22,801 nucleotides of DNA from Candidatus Onthoplasma faecigallinarum (GCA_018715225.1 DVMB01000065.1:1-22801); one strand, 5' to 3'. Positions 15,579 through 22,771 are shown, counted from the stretch's first letter. The notes: generated by a model from the letters alone, not told the origin. Numbers and translations: made by a program.

Positions 15579-17059
15579 ATTTAGCGTTATATAGAGAGTT
15601 TAGACCAAAAAATTTTGATGAAGTGATCGGTCAAGATTATGTCATCAAAACGCTGAAAAATCAAATAAAGACAAATAGATTAACGCACGCATATCTATTT
15701 TGTGGACCACGAGGTACGGGAAAGACAAGTACGGCAAAGATTTTCGCAAAGGCGGTAAACTGCACTCATTCAACCGATGGTAATCCGTGCGGATTGTGTG
15801 CTGAATGTGTCGCATTGAGTGAGCCAAATACCGACATCATTGAGATTGATGCTGCGTCAAATAACAGGGTGGAAGAGATTCGTGATCTACGTGAAAAAGT
15901 GAACTTCCCTCCACTCATTGGCAAATACAAAGTGTATATCATTGATGAAGTACACATGCTTACCGAAAGTGCTTTCAACGCCTTGCTAAAGACGCTGGAG
16001 GAGCCACCAAAACATGTGATATTCATTTTGGCTACTACGGAAATCCACAAACTTCCTGCAACAATTTTATCGAGGTGTACTAGATTTGATTTTAAATTGT
16101 TGGATGTAAATACGCTATCTACACACCTAAAAAATGTGTTTGACAAAAGAAATATAACATACGATGAAAAGAGTCTTTACCTCATTGCAAAAGCGGGAGA
16201 AGGCAGCGTGAGAGACATGCTCTCGATTGCGGATAGTGTAGCGTCTTTTTGTGATAACAAAATTGATTATCAATCTGCAGAGAAGGTCATAGGGCTATCA
16301 AATAGAGAAAATATCAAAAATATTTTGCTGGCTATTGCGAACAATGATATAAATAGTTTGTTTATATCGATAAAGGAGGCAATCGGTGCTGGGAAGAATA
16401 TTCAAGTTTTGTGCAAAGAGATGGCAGATTTTATAAAAAATCTCATCATGATAAAGGTGGGAGTTACAGATTATACAGTGTTGGATATTTTGCCGGGAGA
16501 CTTCAATAAATATGCGGAAATTGCCAATTTGTTTAATGTAAATTATTTGAAATCCGCTTTCAGCAAATTTGCAAAAATTGAATTAGATTTGAAATATAGT
16601 TTGAATCCAGAAAACTTATTTGAGTCGGCATGCTTAGAACTTTTGTCAAACGGGCAGGAACCAAAAGGAGCGAATGAACCAGTCAATGTTTCAATACCTA
16701 GCCCAACTGCACCAAAGGAGGACGTACAAAAGCGTGAGCAGACAGAAATCGAAAAGATATGGGGCAATGTGCTTTTGAGGGTTAAAGAAAATAATATGTT
16801 CGCATTTTCAAATGCATTGACGAATGTAAACAAAGTGGAAGAAATTGCACATAAATTAATAGTGCATACAAATGATTTGAGTAGTTTTGAAACAATTGAC
16901 AACAAGGAAAGAATTGATGTATTATTAAAACTAGTTAAATTATTTGACGATAGCATTGTCGGTGTGGAAGTTGAATATGATAAGAATAATGCTTCCACTC
17001 AGGACATAAAAGATAATTTAAAAGATGTATTTAAATCAAGAATAAAATTTAAGGAGTAA
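15575..17059 (+). CDS. dnaX: DNA polymerase III gamma/tau subunit DnaX
   Basis: 494 residues. AAA+ clamp-loader ATPase: Walker A GPRGTGKTST (near 44-53), a zinc module starting at CTHSTDGNPCGLCAEC, Walker B IIDEVHML, and the arginine-finger motif ILSRCTRFDF. The C-terminal 170 residues contain the oligomerisation domain and a short variable tail with IEKIWGNVLLRVKENN, as in short DnaX proteins of Clostridia. AAAGGAG precedes ATG 15575, which overlaps the sigH stop. ybaB and recR follow in the common dnaX-ybaB-recR order. Confidence 0.95.
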   Translation: MNLALYREFRPKNFDEVIGQDYVIKTLKNQIKTNRLTHAYLFCGPRGTGKTSTAKIFAKAVNCTHSTDGNPCGLCAECVALSEPNTDIIEIDAASNNRVEEIRDLREKVNFPPLIGKYKVYIIDEVHMLTESAFNALLKTLEEPPKHVIFILATTEIHKLPATILSRCTRFDFKLLDVNTLSTHLKNVFDKRNITYDEKSLYLIAKAGEGSVRDMLSIADSVASFCDNKIDYQSAEKVIGLSNRENIKNILLAIANNDINSLFISIKEAIGAGKNIQVLCKEMADFIKNLIMIKVGVTDYTVLDILPGDFNKYAEIANLFNVNYLKSAFSKFAKIELDLKYSLNPENLFESACLELLSNGQEPKGANEPVNVSIPSPTAPKEDVQKREQTEIEKIWGNVLLRVKENNMFAFSNALTNVNKVEEIAHKLIVHTNDLSSFETIDNKERIDVLLKLVKLFDDSIVGVEVEYDKNNASTQDIKDNLKDVFKSRIKFKE

Positions 17060-17062
17060 TTT

Positions 17063-17395
17063 ATGGGATATGGTCATGGTGGCTTTGGTGGCGGAATGAA
17101 TATGGGTGCTTTGATGCAACAAGCCAAAAAGATGCAAGAACAGATGATGAAAGCACAGGAAGAACTAGAGAACGCCGAAGTAACAGGTAAAGCAGGCGGA
17201 GATATGGTTGTCGTTGTGATGAATGGCAAAAAGGAGATAAAATCAATCAAACTAGATAAATCAGCGGTTGATCCGGACGATGTCGAGATGCTAGAAGACT
17301 TGATTTTGGTCGCAATAAAAGATGCTAATACCAAAGCAGAAGAATTGTCAAAAGAGAAAATGGGTCCTATGGGTGGACTAGGTGGCTTGATGTAA
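17063..17395 (+). CDS. YbaB/EbfC nucleoid-associated protein
   Basis: 110 residues with a Gly/Met-rich start (MGYGHGGFGGG, MNMGALMQQAKKMQEQMMKAQEEL), the core VTGKAGGDMVVVVMNGKKEIKSIKLD, and a Gly-rich end GPMGGLGGLM. These are small dimeric DNA-binding proteins, usually encoded between dnaX and recR. AAGGAG lies 7 bases upstream. The stop overlaps the recR start by one base (TAATG). Confidence 0.93.
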   Translation: MGYGHGGFGGGMNMGALMQQAKKMQEQMMKAQEELENAEVTGKAGGDMVVVVMNGKKEIKSIKLDKSAVDPDDVEMLEDLILVAIKDANTKAEELSKEKMGPMGGLGGLM

Positions 17396-17988
17396 TGGCA
17401 CAAATTGATTCACTAGAGAGATTAATAAACGAGTTTACAAAATTACCTTCTGTAGGGAAAAAGACGGCACAGAGGTATGCGTATTTTTTGCTGACTATGA
17501 AGGACGAAGATGTGAAAGATTTTGCAGACGCTATGGTGTCGGCTAAAGAAAATATACATTATTGCAAAGTGTGTGCCAATTTTACAGACAAAGAGATATG
17601 TGATGTGTGCAGTAGACCTAATAAAGAACCCATTATCTGCGTCGTAAAAGAGCCAAAAGATGTTACCGCTCTTGAAAAGGTAAAAGACTTTAAGGGTAGT
17701 TACCATGTATTGCATGGGGTAATCAACCCACTAGAGGGGAAAGGTCCAAATGATATAAATATTCGCTCACTTTTGGATAGAGTGAGGAATGAACATATTC
17801 AAGAAGTGATTGTCGCAACAAACCCTGATGTCGAAGGAGAAGCAACGGCTATGTATATAGCGAATTTACTAAAACCGCTAGGAGTAAAGGTCAGCCGTCT
17901 TGCTCAAGGTATGGCTATGGGAAGTGAACTTGAGTATACTGATTCGATAACATTGTCAAAAGCCCTGTCGTCTAGAAGAGAAATGTAA
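17395..17988 (+). CDS. recR: Recombination protein RecR
   Basis: 197 residues, the full family length. A helix-hairpin-helix start (LPSVGKKTAQRYAYFLL), a zinc finger with Cys57, Cys60, Cys69 and Cys72 (CKVC...CDVC), a Toprim domain (IICVVKEPKDVTALEK and NPDVEGEATAMYIANLL), and a C-terminal Walker-B-like end (GVKVSRLAQGMAMGSELEYTDSITLSKAL). It acts with RecF/RecO in loading RecA at gaps. It is the last gene of the mrnC-recR run; the terminator hairpin uses its last codons. Confidence 0.95.
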   Translation: MAQIDSLERLINEFTKLPSVGKKTAQRYAYFLLTMKDEDVKDFADAMVSAKENIHYCKVCANFTDKEICDVCSRPNKEPIICVVKEPKDVTALEKVKDFKGSYHVLHGVINPLEGKGPNDINIRSLLDRVRNEHIQEVIVATNPDVEGEATAMYIANLLKPLGVKVSRLAQGMAMGSELEYTDSITLSKALSSRREM

Positions 17989-18007
17989 ATCTCGACAGGC
18001 TTTTTTA
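17961..18007 (+). terminator. Terminator of the recR operon
   Basis: AGCCCTGTCG (17961-17970, inside recR) pairs with CGACAGGCT (17993-18001), followed by six T. The left arm has one unpaired C and the loop is 22 bases. Confidence 0.75.
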
Positions 18008-18037
18008 TTTGAATGCATTGGAATATTTGAAATATAA

Positions 18038-18565
18038 TTTAAGTTTTACAATGTTTATAGCATTTTTTTCGCAGGTTTTGATAAAACTAGGTTGTTTTAT
18101 ACACAAGGTGATTATGGACTATTCCAGTGTTCAGTTCCTTGCCATAACAAAACTTATGACAATCAAGAGTTGATAATCAAAATGGTCAAGTCGCAAAAAG
18201 ATTGCAAGATTCCGTCCGCTTTGGTGCCAAAATGTCCAGTTTGCGGGAAAGATATGGAAATGAATTTGCGTGCGGATGATAGATTCGTACAAGATGACGG
18301 TTGGTATGAGCATGCAAAATTGTATCATGATTTTCTAGACAAAGCAGAAGGTAAAAATTTGGTATTGATTGAAATTGGAGTAGGGTTCAACACTCCAGCA
18401 ATTATCAAATACCCGTTCGAACGTATGACCTATCAAAATAAAAATACAACATTAATTAGAATAAATAAAGATTATGCAATATGTAGCGAGAGGATAAGAG
18501 ATAAGACGGTTTTGTTTAATGAAGACACTAAAACGATTTTAAATGATTTGCAAAAAATAAAATAA
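18038..18565 (+). pseudogene. 5'-truncated macrodomain-type sirtuin (SIR2 family) remnant
   Basis: The readable frame gives about the last 170 residues of a SIR2-family NAD-dependent enzyme of the bacterial class linked to macrodomain proteins (SirTM). It contains AGFDKTRLFYTQGDYGLFQCSV with zinc-ligand cysteines, then CPVCGKDM, NLRADDRFVQDDGWYEHA, GVGFNTPAIIKYPFERMTYQ and a degraded C-terminal nucleotide-binding strand. Upstream of AGFDK the frame persists only to a stop at 18035-18037. The conserved TTNVDxxF segment seems reduced to NVYSIF with one codon missing, and the N-terminal Rossmann half and a ribosome site are absent. The first in-frame start is TTG 18092. Intact homologues normally sit beside macrodomain and lipoylation genes; none is here. 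Family assignment is strong; that it is dead is inferred. Confidence 0.75.
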
Positions 18566-18574
18566 ATTTGTGGG

Positions 18575-18601
18575 AAATTACGCAAAAAGCGTAATTTTTT
18601 T
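18575..18601 (+). terminator. Terminator after the sirtuin remnant
   Basis: AAATTACGC (18575-18583), loop AAAAA, GCGTAATTT, then more T. It lies 10 bases past the stop codon. Confidence 0.85.
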
Positions 18602-18656
18602 ATATCATTTTTAATGAAATTTAATAAAAAACTTAAAAAATATTACAAAATGACTA

Positions 18657-18685
18657 TTGACAACTGCCATCTTTTATGATACTCT
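18657..18685 (+). promoter_or_regulatory. Consensus -35 promoter of the 34-codon gene
   Basis: TTGACA (18657-18662), a 17-bp spacer and TGa-TACTCT (18680-18685) predict a start near 18692. The 70-base leader can fold: GAACCA (18690-18695) with TGGTTC (18731-18736), and an inner ATAGA/TCTAT stem. Confidence 0.7.
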
Positions 18686-18760
18686 TAGCGAACCATTAGA
18701 TAGAGATAAGTTTTCTATAAAAAAATTGTTTGGTTCTAAATATTCAGTGGAGGTGGGAGT

Positions 18761-18865
18761 ATGTCTAAGGAAAAACTTTTGGATGTCATAGAAGAAATGA
18801 GGATGCAAGTAGATAAATATTTATCAAATACTGACAAAATTTTAAATAGGAAGCGTAGAGTGTAA
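18761..18865 (+). CDS. 34-residue small protein in its own transcription unit
   Basis: MSKEKLLDVIEEMRMQVDK, then YLSNTDKILNRKRRV. GGAGGTGGGAG lies just before ATG 18761, a strong promoter with a structured leader lies upstream, and a perfect terminator begins 6 bases after the stop. All signals of a real gene are present in about 210 bases. The peptide is a single charged amphipathic helix with a basic end (NRKRRV) and no membrane span or cysteine; it could bind a protein or nucleic acid partner. The unit could alternatively act as a small RNA. No family is recognised, and the gene is too short for routine ORF calls. Confidence 0.7.
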   Translation: MSKEKLLDVIEEMRMQVDKYLSNTDKILNRKRRV

Positions 18866-18871
18866 TAGAGC

Positions 18872-18901
18872 AAAAACACGGGCAATGTTCCCGTGTTTTT
18901 T
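18872..18901 (+). terminator. Terminator of the 34-codon gene
   Basis: AAAAACACGGG (18872-18882), loop CAATGTT, CCCGTGTTTTT (18890-18900) and a further T. A perfect 11-bp stem. Confidence 0.92.
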
Positions 18902-19047
18902 GTAATAATAAAATTTCTCCTACCAAGAATAATAACAAATAAATTGATGAAAATAATAGATATCATAAATGTTTATAATAAATAAACTATATTTTAATAT
19001 AAAATGACAATTCTTAAAAAAAATATAATTTTTCAAAAGCTACAAAC

Positions 19048-19725
19048 TTATTTGGATTTATTTGCTAAGATGTAACTTTCATCTATTAGATTGAATAATT
19101 TTTCATTTGGGATTGAGTAGTCAAGGACAATAGTTATCCAGTGTTTTTTGTTCATATGGTATCCTGGGAAGATGGTTTTGTTATCTACAAGTGTTGAAAC
19201 GTTTTCATCAGCACGTATATCAACAATTTCAATATCGCCTTCTGTGTCTATGTTTAATTTGTTTCCAGGAATCGTGAGGAGTGCAATGTACCATTTTTTG
19301 TTATCTTTTCTTCTGCTGATTGCGTTGTTTGGAGATTTTTCCCACAAAAATTCAAATTCATCATCGTATTTATCTTTTATATATTTGATAACGTCTTGCG
19401 TCTGTTGATTTTTAAAGATGTGTTTTTCAAAGCATTTTTCTTTTATGTCTACTAGAGTATCTTCATATTCTTTTTTTACTCTGCCGACGAATGCACCACT
19501 GATATCTGGCAACAGATGAAGTATGTATTCGTCCTCTGTACTTTTGTCAAATATTTTTGTAGAGATTTTACCATTTTTGTCAAGCCAAATTTTTAGAGTG
19601 AATTGATTGTCTATTATGTCGGTTGAAAATGAATAGTGATCGTTTTCTTTAACAAAGCCGTATTTAACGAGTTTTTTAAAATCAACTTTCGCATTTTTGA
19701 AAAGATTTTCAAGCATATCGTCCAT
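19048..19725 (-). CDS. MmcQ/YjbR-family protein with an extra N-terminal domain
   Basis: 225 residues from ATG 19725 (MDDMLENLF), chosen because CGGAG lies upstream at a normal distance; an 11-codon extension to 19758 runs into the promoter. The C-terminal 115 residues match the MmcQ/YjbR (CyaY-like fold) pattern: WEKSPNNAISRRKDNKKWYIALLTIP, EIVDIRAD, PGYHMNKKHWITIVLDYSIP and LIDESYILA. Such proteins are annotated as DNA-binding, but their role is not established. The N-terminal 100 residues (GFVKENDHYSFSTDIIDNQFTLKIWLD) form a second domain often fused to it. A promoter TTGTAC-18-TATAAT lies at 19774..19745, and the spacer contains the AT-palindrome AAACAAAATTTGTTT. Confidence 0.82.
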   Translation of the reverse strand: MDDMLENLFKNAKVDFKKLVKYGFVKENDHYSFSTDIIDNQFTLKIWLDKNGKISTKIFDKSTEDEYILHLLPDISGAFVGRVKKEYEDTLVDIKEKCFEKHIFKNQQTQDVIKYIKDKYDDEFEFLWEKSPNNAISRRKDNKKWYIALLTIPGNKLNIDTEGDIEIVDIRADENVSTLVDNKTIFPGYHMNKKHWITIVLDYSIPNEKLFNLIDESYILANKSK

Positions 19726-19744
19726 ATTTTTGCTCCGTTTCTTT

Positions 19745-19774
19745 ATTATAACAAACAAAATTTGTTTTGTACAA
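19745..19774 (-). promoter_or_regulatory. Promoter of the MmcQ/YjbR-family gene
   Basis: On the minus strand TTGTAC (19774..19769), an 18-bp spacer and TATAAT (19750..19745). The spacer holds a near-palindrome of A and T tracts that could be an operator. Confidence 0.65.
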
Positions 19775-19813
19775 TCAAAGTGTAGGTTTTACAAAAATTT
19801 AACAAATAGTTAA

Positions 19814-20659
19814 TTGTTTGGGCGGAGCCGAATGGTAGATGATCCAACAGAACAAATTTTGGAAGCGACACAAAAAATAGCGAACGGCGATTTTAATGTA
19901 AAACTAATACCTAATCACACATTCGAAAAAAATGATCAGTACGATAAGATCAAAGAAAATTTGAATTTGATGGTGGAGGAACTTAGGAAAAATGAGATGT
20001 TGAAATTAGATTTTATATCGAATGTCTCACATGAAATAAAGACGCCACTAGCGGTCATACAGAGTTATGTCTCTGCATTGCAAAATAAAAATTTAGACGA
20101 AGAGACTTGTCAAAAATATGCCAAGTCTCTAGGGCAAGCTAGTAGGAGGCTCAGCGACCTAATTACCAACATATTAAAGTTAAACAAACTTGAAAACCAA
20201 CAGATCATCGATTTCCAAGATGTAGATGTAGGGAAATTGCTAAGAGAAGTTGTAATTTCTTACGAAAATTTATTTGAGAAAAAAGAGTTGAATTATAACT
20301 GCGAAATTTTAGATATAAAGTTATTTACGTCTCCAAGTTCGCTAGAAATTGTGTTTAATAACCTATTGTCCAATGCTATAAAATTTACCGAACCTAAGGG
20401 AGAAATAAATATAAGTTTAAAACAAGATTCGAACTATGTTATATTTAAAGTAACAGATACTGGTTGCGGAATTGACGAGGAGACTGGTAAAAATATCTTT
20501 GATAAATTTTATCAGGGGGATACCTCTCATTCAATAGAAGGAAATGGATTGGGTCTAGCACTCGTAAAACAGGTTATAGACAAACTAGGAGGAGAGATTT
20601 CAGTCGAAAGTGAACTAGGAAAAGGTAGTACTTTTACTGTAAAACTAAAAAAGGAATAA
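19814..20659 (+). CDS. Histidine kinase lacking its membrane sensor part
   Basis: 281 residues from TTG 19814, or 275 from ATG 19832, which has GGAG only 6 bases upstream. The protein starts at the HAMP domain (ILEATQKIANGDFNVKL). It continues with HisKA (FISNVSHEIKTPLAVIQSYVSAL, phospho-acceptor His73) and HATPase_c: N box NNLLSNAIKFTE (about 182-193), G1 DTGCGID, F box FDKFYQ, G2 GNGLGLALVKQ. Full-length relatives have two transmembrane helices and a sensor before the HAMP domain. Here a stop (19811-19813) closes the frame immediately upstream, so that part is missing. No response regulator is in the window. It could be a soluble kinase or a decaying gene. The next gene starts 1 base after its stop. 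Confidence 0.85.
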   Translation: MFGRSRMVDDPTEQILEATQKIANGDFNVKLIPNHTFEKNDQYDKIKENLNLMVEELRKNEMLKLDFISNVSHEIKTPLAVIQSYVSALQNKNLDEETCQKYAKSLGQASRRLSDLITNILKLNKLENQQIIDFQDVDVGKLLREVVISYENLFEKKELNYNCEILDIKLFTSPSSLEIVFNNLLSNAIKFTEPKGEINISLKQDSNYVIFKVTDTGCGIDEETGKNIFDKFYQGDTSHSIEGNGLGLALVKQVIDKLGGEISVESELGKGSTFTVKLKKE

Positions 20660-20660
20660 A

Positions 20661-21026
20661 ATGGAAAAATCATGGTGGGCAAAAATTAAAACGGCATTAT
20701 CAAAAATAAAGACACCGAGACCATGGGTGGCTATCCTTTTTGGCGTGTTGACGCTAGTCGCATTTGTTGTTACTATCATATTTTCGGTTTTGAATTTTGA
20801 AGAAACTTATGTCATGGTGCCTTTGTGTATAGCATTTTGCCTATTAGGATATTTTATCTATACCTTAGTCTATTTTCGACCTAAGATACATGCTTTTATT
20901 GATAACATTGCATCAAAAAACAAATTGCGAAAAGAAAGAAAAAACAAAAAGATTTTGAGATGTGAAAATTGTAAAGCGAAGCCAATATTGACTTACAAGG
21001 TAGATTATGATATAATTTTACTATGA
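20661..21026 (+). CDS. Two-helix membrane protein, possibly C-terminally truncated
   Basis: 121 residues: a basic amphipathic start (MEKSWWAKIKTALSKIKTPRPW), helix 1 (about 22-44, VAILFGVLTLVAFVVTIIFSVL), helix 2 (about 50-71, YVMVPLCIAFCLLGYFIYTLVYF), then FRPKIHAFIDNIASKN. From about residue 86 the sequence becomes a Lys/Arg run followed by CENCKAKPILTYKVDYDIILL, which does not look like a continuation of a membrane protein. The PRPW...YFRPKIHA pattern recalls a longer Clostridia membrane family encoded after sensor kinases. I infer its downstream part was lost when the following gene arrived. It is coupled to the kinase by a one-base gap; its last codons hold the promoter of the next gene and its stop overlaps that ATG. 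Confidence 0.65.
   Translation: MEKSWWAKIKTALSKIKTPRPWVAILFGVLTLVAFVVTIIFSVLNFEETYVMVPLCIAFCLLGYFIYTLVYFRPKIHAFIDNIASKNKLRKERKNKKILRCENCKAKPILTYKVDYDIILL
20988..21016 (+). promoter_or_regulatory. Promoter of the PurZ-like gene predicting a leaderless mRNA
   Basis: TTGACT (20988-20993), a 17-bp spacer and TGa-TATAAT (21011-21016), then exactly 6 bases to ATG 21023. It lies inside the 3' end of the preceding gene, so this gene can be transcribed on its own. Confidence 0.75.
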
Positions 21027-22351
21027 AAACGAAATTTAATGGAAAAATTCATATAGTTTATGATGGAATGTGGGGTTCTTGTGGAAAGGGCAAGTTTTGT
21101 GGAGAACTTGCACTAGACCAGAAACTAAATATTCAAGTTTGTGTTAATAACAACGCTCCAAACGCTGGGCATAGTTTTGTTTTTGATGATGGAAGAAAAG
21201 TGGTAACAAAACATATTCCTATTGGTTTCGTGAATAAAAATATTCCATATTTAGTAATTGGTGAAAGTGCGATAATTGATTTTGATAGATTTTTGTTAGA
21301 ATTGACACAATATAAAGACATATTAAATGGCAGGCAAATTTATATTGCCGACACAGCCGCAGTAATATCGGACAAACATAAACATCAGGAAGAGGAAACA
21401 ATCAAATCAGGAAGCACATTTAGTGGTGCGGGCGCTGCACTTGTTGATAAAATTATGCGGAAAGATGTTTTGGTGTGTGATGATAAAAGGTTTTCGCAAC
21501 TACAAGAAGAAGGACTAATTAAGATTGTCAATTCAAAAACCTTTTTCCCAATGATATATAATGGCTTTCCGCCTTTTAAGGGAAGCGAAAACATCCTTGT
21601 TGAACTTTCGCAGGGTGATGCTTTGGGCTTAAACAACAGTGCAAATTATCCAAACACAACTTCAAGAGATTGCACTCCTGCACAGGCACTAAAAGATATT
21701 CATGCCGCCGACTTAAGTTCGCAGGTGAGAAAATATTGTGTGTTTAGACCATATCCGATTAGAATAAATAATAACAGTAATGCCGGATTTATATATACTG
21801 GTGATTTTGAAGGTGCAAAAGAAATTTCGTGGGAAGAAGTTTGTGCGCGTTCTGGACTGCCAAGTGAAGAAATAAAGAAACTTGAGCACACAACTGTCAC
21901 ACAAAGACTTAGACGAGTGGCGGAGTTTAGCATTAAGCAATTTGCGGAAATGCTTTTAGATACAAAACCTGATGAGTGCTTTTTAAATTTTGCTCAATAC
22001 ATTGATGGTGAAATTGCTGGCTTGACAAGCAAAGGGGTAAAAAATATTCAAAGGAAGTTTAAAGATTGTTCTGCTACAATTTCAAAGTCAGAAGAAGAAT
22101 TTATTAGCATAACAATAAAAAATTATGCGATAGAACATGTTCTCGGCTATGTAGAAGAAATGGAAGATTATTTTAACAATCTTTTAGGTAGCAACATATT
22201 AAAAATAACAAAAATTGGAACGGGTGCTAAATTATCTCAAACAATCGCAAGAAAAGATATAGCTCAAGTTGCTGATGTAAGGCATGCAATTAAAGATATA
22301 AATCCACTTGATTATGCTGATAAAGAAAATGTTCCAAATTTAGAATTATAA
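21023..22351 (+). CDS. Adenylosuccinate synthetase superfamily protein, PurZ-like clade
   Basis: 442 residues. Canonical PurA joins IMP and aspartate using GTP and has WGDEGKGK with a catalytic Asp. Here the P-loop reads DGMWGSCGKGK (14-24), with Ser19 in place of that Asp. The second motif reads NAPNAGHSF (His50 kept) instead of GGNNAGHT. Further family motifs: KHIPIGFV, LVIGESAIIDFDRFLLEL, SGSTFSGAGAAL, VELSQGDALGLN, TTVTQRLRRVAEFS and FLNFAQYIDGEIAGLTSKG. The Ser substitution and PNAGH box are what I recall of PurZ, the phage enzyme that makes 2-aminoadenylosuccinate from dGMP for Z-genomes. The substrate here is unproven, and no MazZ, DatZ or DpoZ partner is visible. It has its own promoter (20988-21016) and terminator (22408), and sits between a truncated gene and two tRNA genes, which suggests acquisition. 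Confidence 0.8.
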   Translation: MKTKFNGKIHIVYDGMWGSCGKGKFCGELALDQKLNIQVCVNNNAPNAGHSFVFDDGRKVVTKHIPIGFVNKNIPYLVIGESAIIDFDRFLLELTQYKDILNGRQIYIADTAAVISDKHKHQEEETIKSGSTFSGAGAALVDKIMRKDVLVCDDKRFSQLQEEGLIKIVNSKTFFPMIYNGFPPFKGSENILVELSQGDALGLNNSANYPNTTSRDCTPAQALKDIHAADLSSQVRKYCVFRPYPIRINNNSNAGFIYTGDFEGAKEISWEEVCARSGLPSEEIKKLEHTTVTQRLRRVAEFSIKQFAEMLLDTKPDECFLNFAQYIDGEIAGLTSKGVKNIQRKFKDCSATISKSEEEFISITIKNYAIEHVLGYVEEMEDYFNNLLGSNILKITKIGTGAKLSQTIARKDIAQVADVRHAIKDINPLDYADKENVPNLEL

Positions 22352-22366
22352 TCTACTGTTGCAATT

Positions 22367-22502
22367 TGTTGCAAATAGCATAGTTTTAGGCGGTTTTAGA
22401 AAGAATTTGACCGAAAGTTAGGATTTTTAACTTTCGGTCATTTTTTTTGCCTATTTTATAGATAAAAATTATTTGCTACAAATTTTGATTTTATTTGCAA
22501 CA
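22367..22502. repeat. Inverted TTGCAA-rich repeats around the terminator
   Basis: TGTTGCAAATA (22367-22377) is the exact reverse complement of TATTTGCAACA (22492-22502). CTGTTGCAA (22356-22364) likewise matches TTGCAACAG in the right arm. They flank the terminator of the PurZ-like gene, about 114 bases apart. Confidence 0.55.
22408..22448 (+). terminator. Terminator of the PurZ-like gene
   Basis: TGACCGAAAGTTA (22408-22420), a 7-base loop, TAACTTTCGGTCA (22428-22440) and eight T. A perfect 13-bp stem. Confidence 0.95.
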
Positions 22503-22537
22503 GTTTTTCGGACAAAATTTCGTTATAAAATCATAAT

Positions 22538-22563
22538 AAAAACCCCGATAAAATCGGGGTTTT
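22538..22563 (-). terminator. Terminator of the tRNA-Ala/tRNA-Ile transcript
   Basis: AAAACCCCGAT (22539-22549), loop AAA, ATCGGGGTTTT (22553-22563). On the minus strand it begins 4 bases after the tRNA-Ile CCA, so no 23S rRNA follows this tRNA pair. Confidence 0.9.
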
Positions 22564-22567
22564 AGAC

Positions 22568-22643
22568 TGGTAGGATTGAGTGGACTCGAACCACCGACCC
22601 CCACCTTATCAGGGTGGTGCTCTAACCGACTGAGCTACAATCC
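22568..22643 (-). tRNA. tRNA-Ile (GAU anticodon)
   Basis: 76 bases with an encoded CCA. The acceptor GGATTGT pairs with ACAATCC-type bases at the 3' side (TCAATCC, one mismatch). The anticodon loop CCTGATAAG gives GAU; the D arm is AGCTCAGTCGGTTAGAGC and the T-loop GGTTCGAGTCC. Confidence 0.95.
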
Positions 22644-22695
22644 TTTACTGTGTGTTTCGGCAATCTTACGCCTTAGTAAGCGCGTAATTTTGTTG

Positions 22696-22771
22696 TGGTG
22701 GAGGCAAGCGGATTCGAACCGCTGACCCCCTGCTTGCAGGGCAGGTGCTCTACCAGCTGAGCTATGCCCCC
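22696..22771 (-). tRNA. tRNA-Ala (UGC anticodon)
   Basis: 76 bases with an encoded CCA. Acceptor GGGGGCA with TGCCTCC, anticodon loop CCTGCAAGC (UGC), D arm AGCTCAGCTGGTAGAGC, T-loop GGTTCGAATCC. It is transcribed before tRNA-Ile, 52 bases apart. The Ala/Ile pair is typical of rRNA operons, but whether rRNA genes lie upstream is outside the window. Confidence 0.96.

Noticed and set aside
22568..22771. Internal spacer of an rRNA operon (tRNA-Ile/tRNA-Ala between 16S and 23S)
   Set aside because: A strong terminator follows tRNA-Ile within 5 bases and no 23S sequence is present. Upstream rRNA beyond the right edge cannot be excluded.
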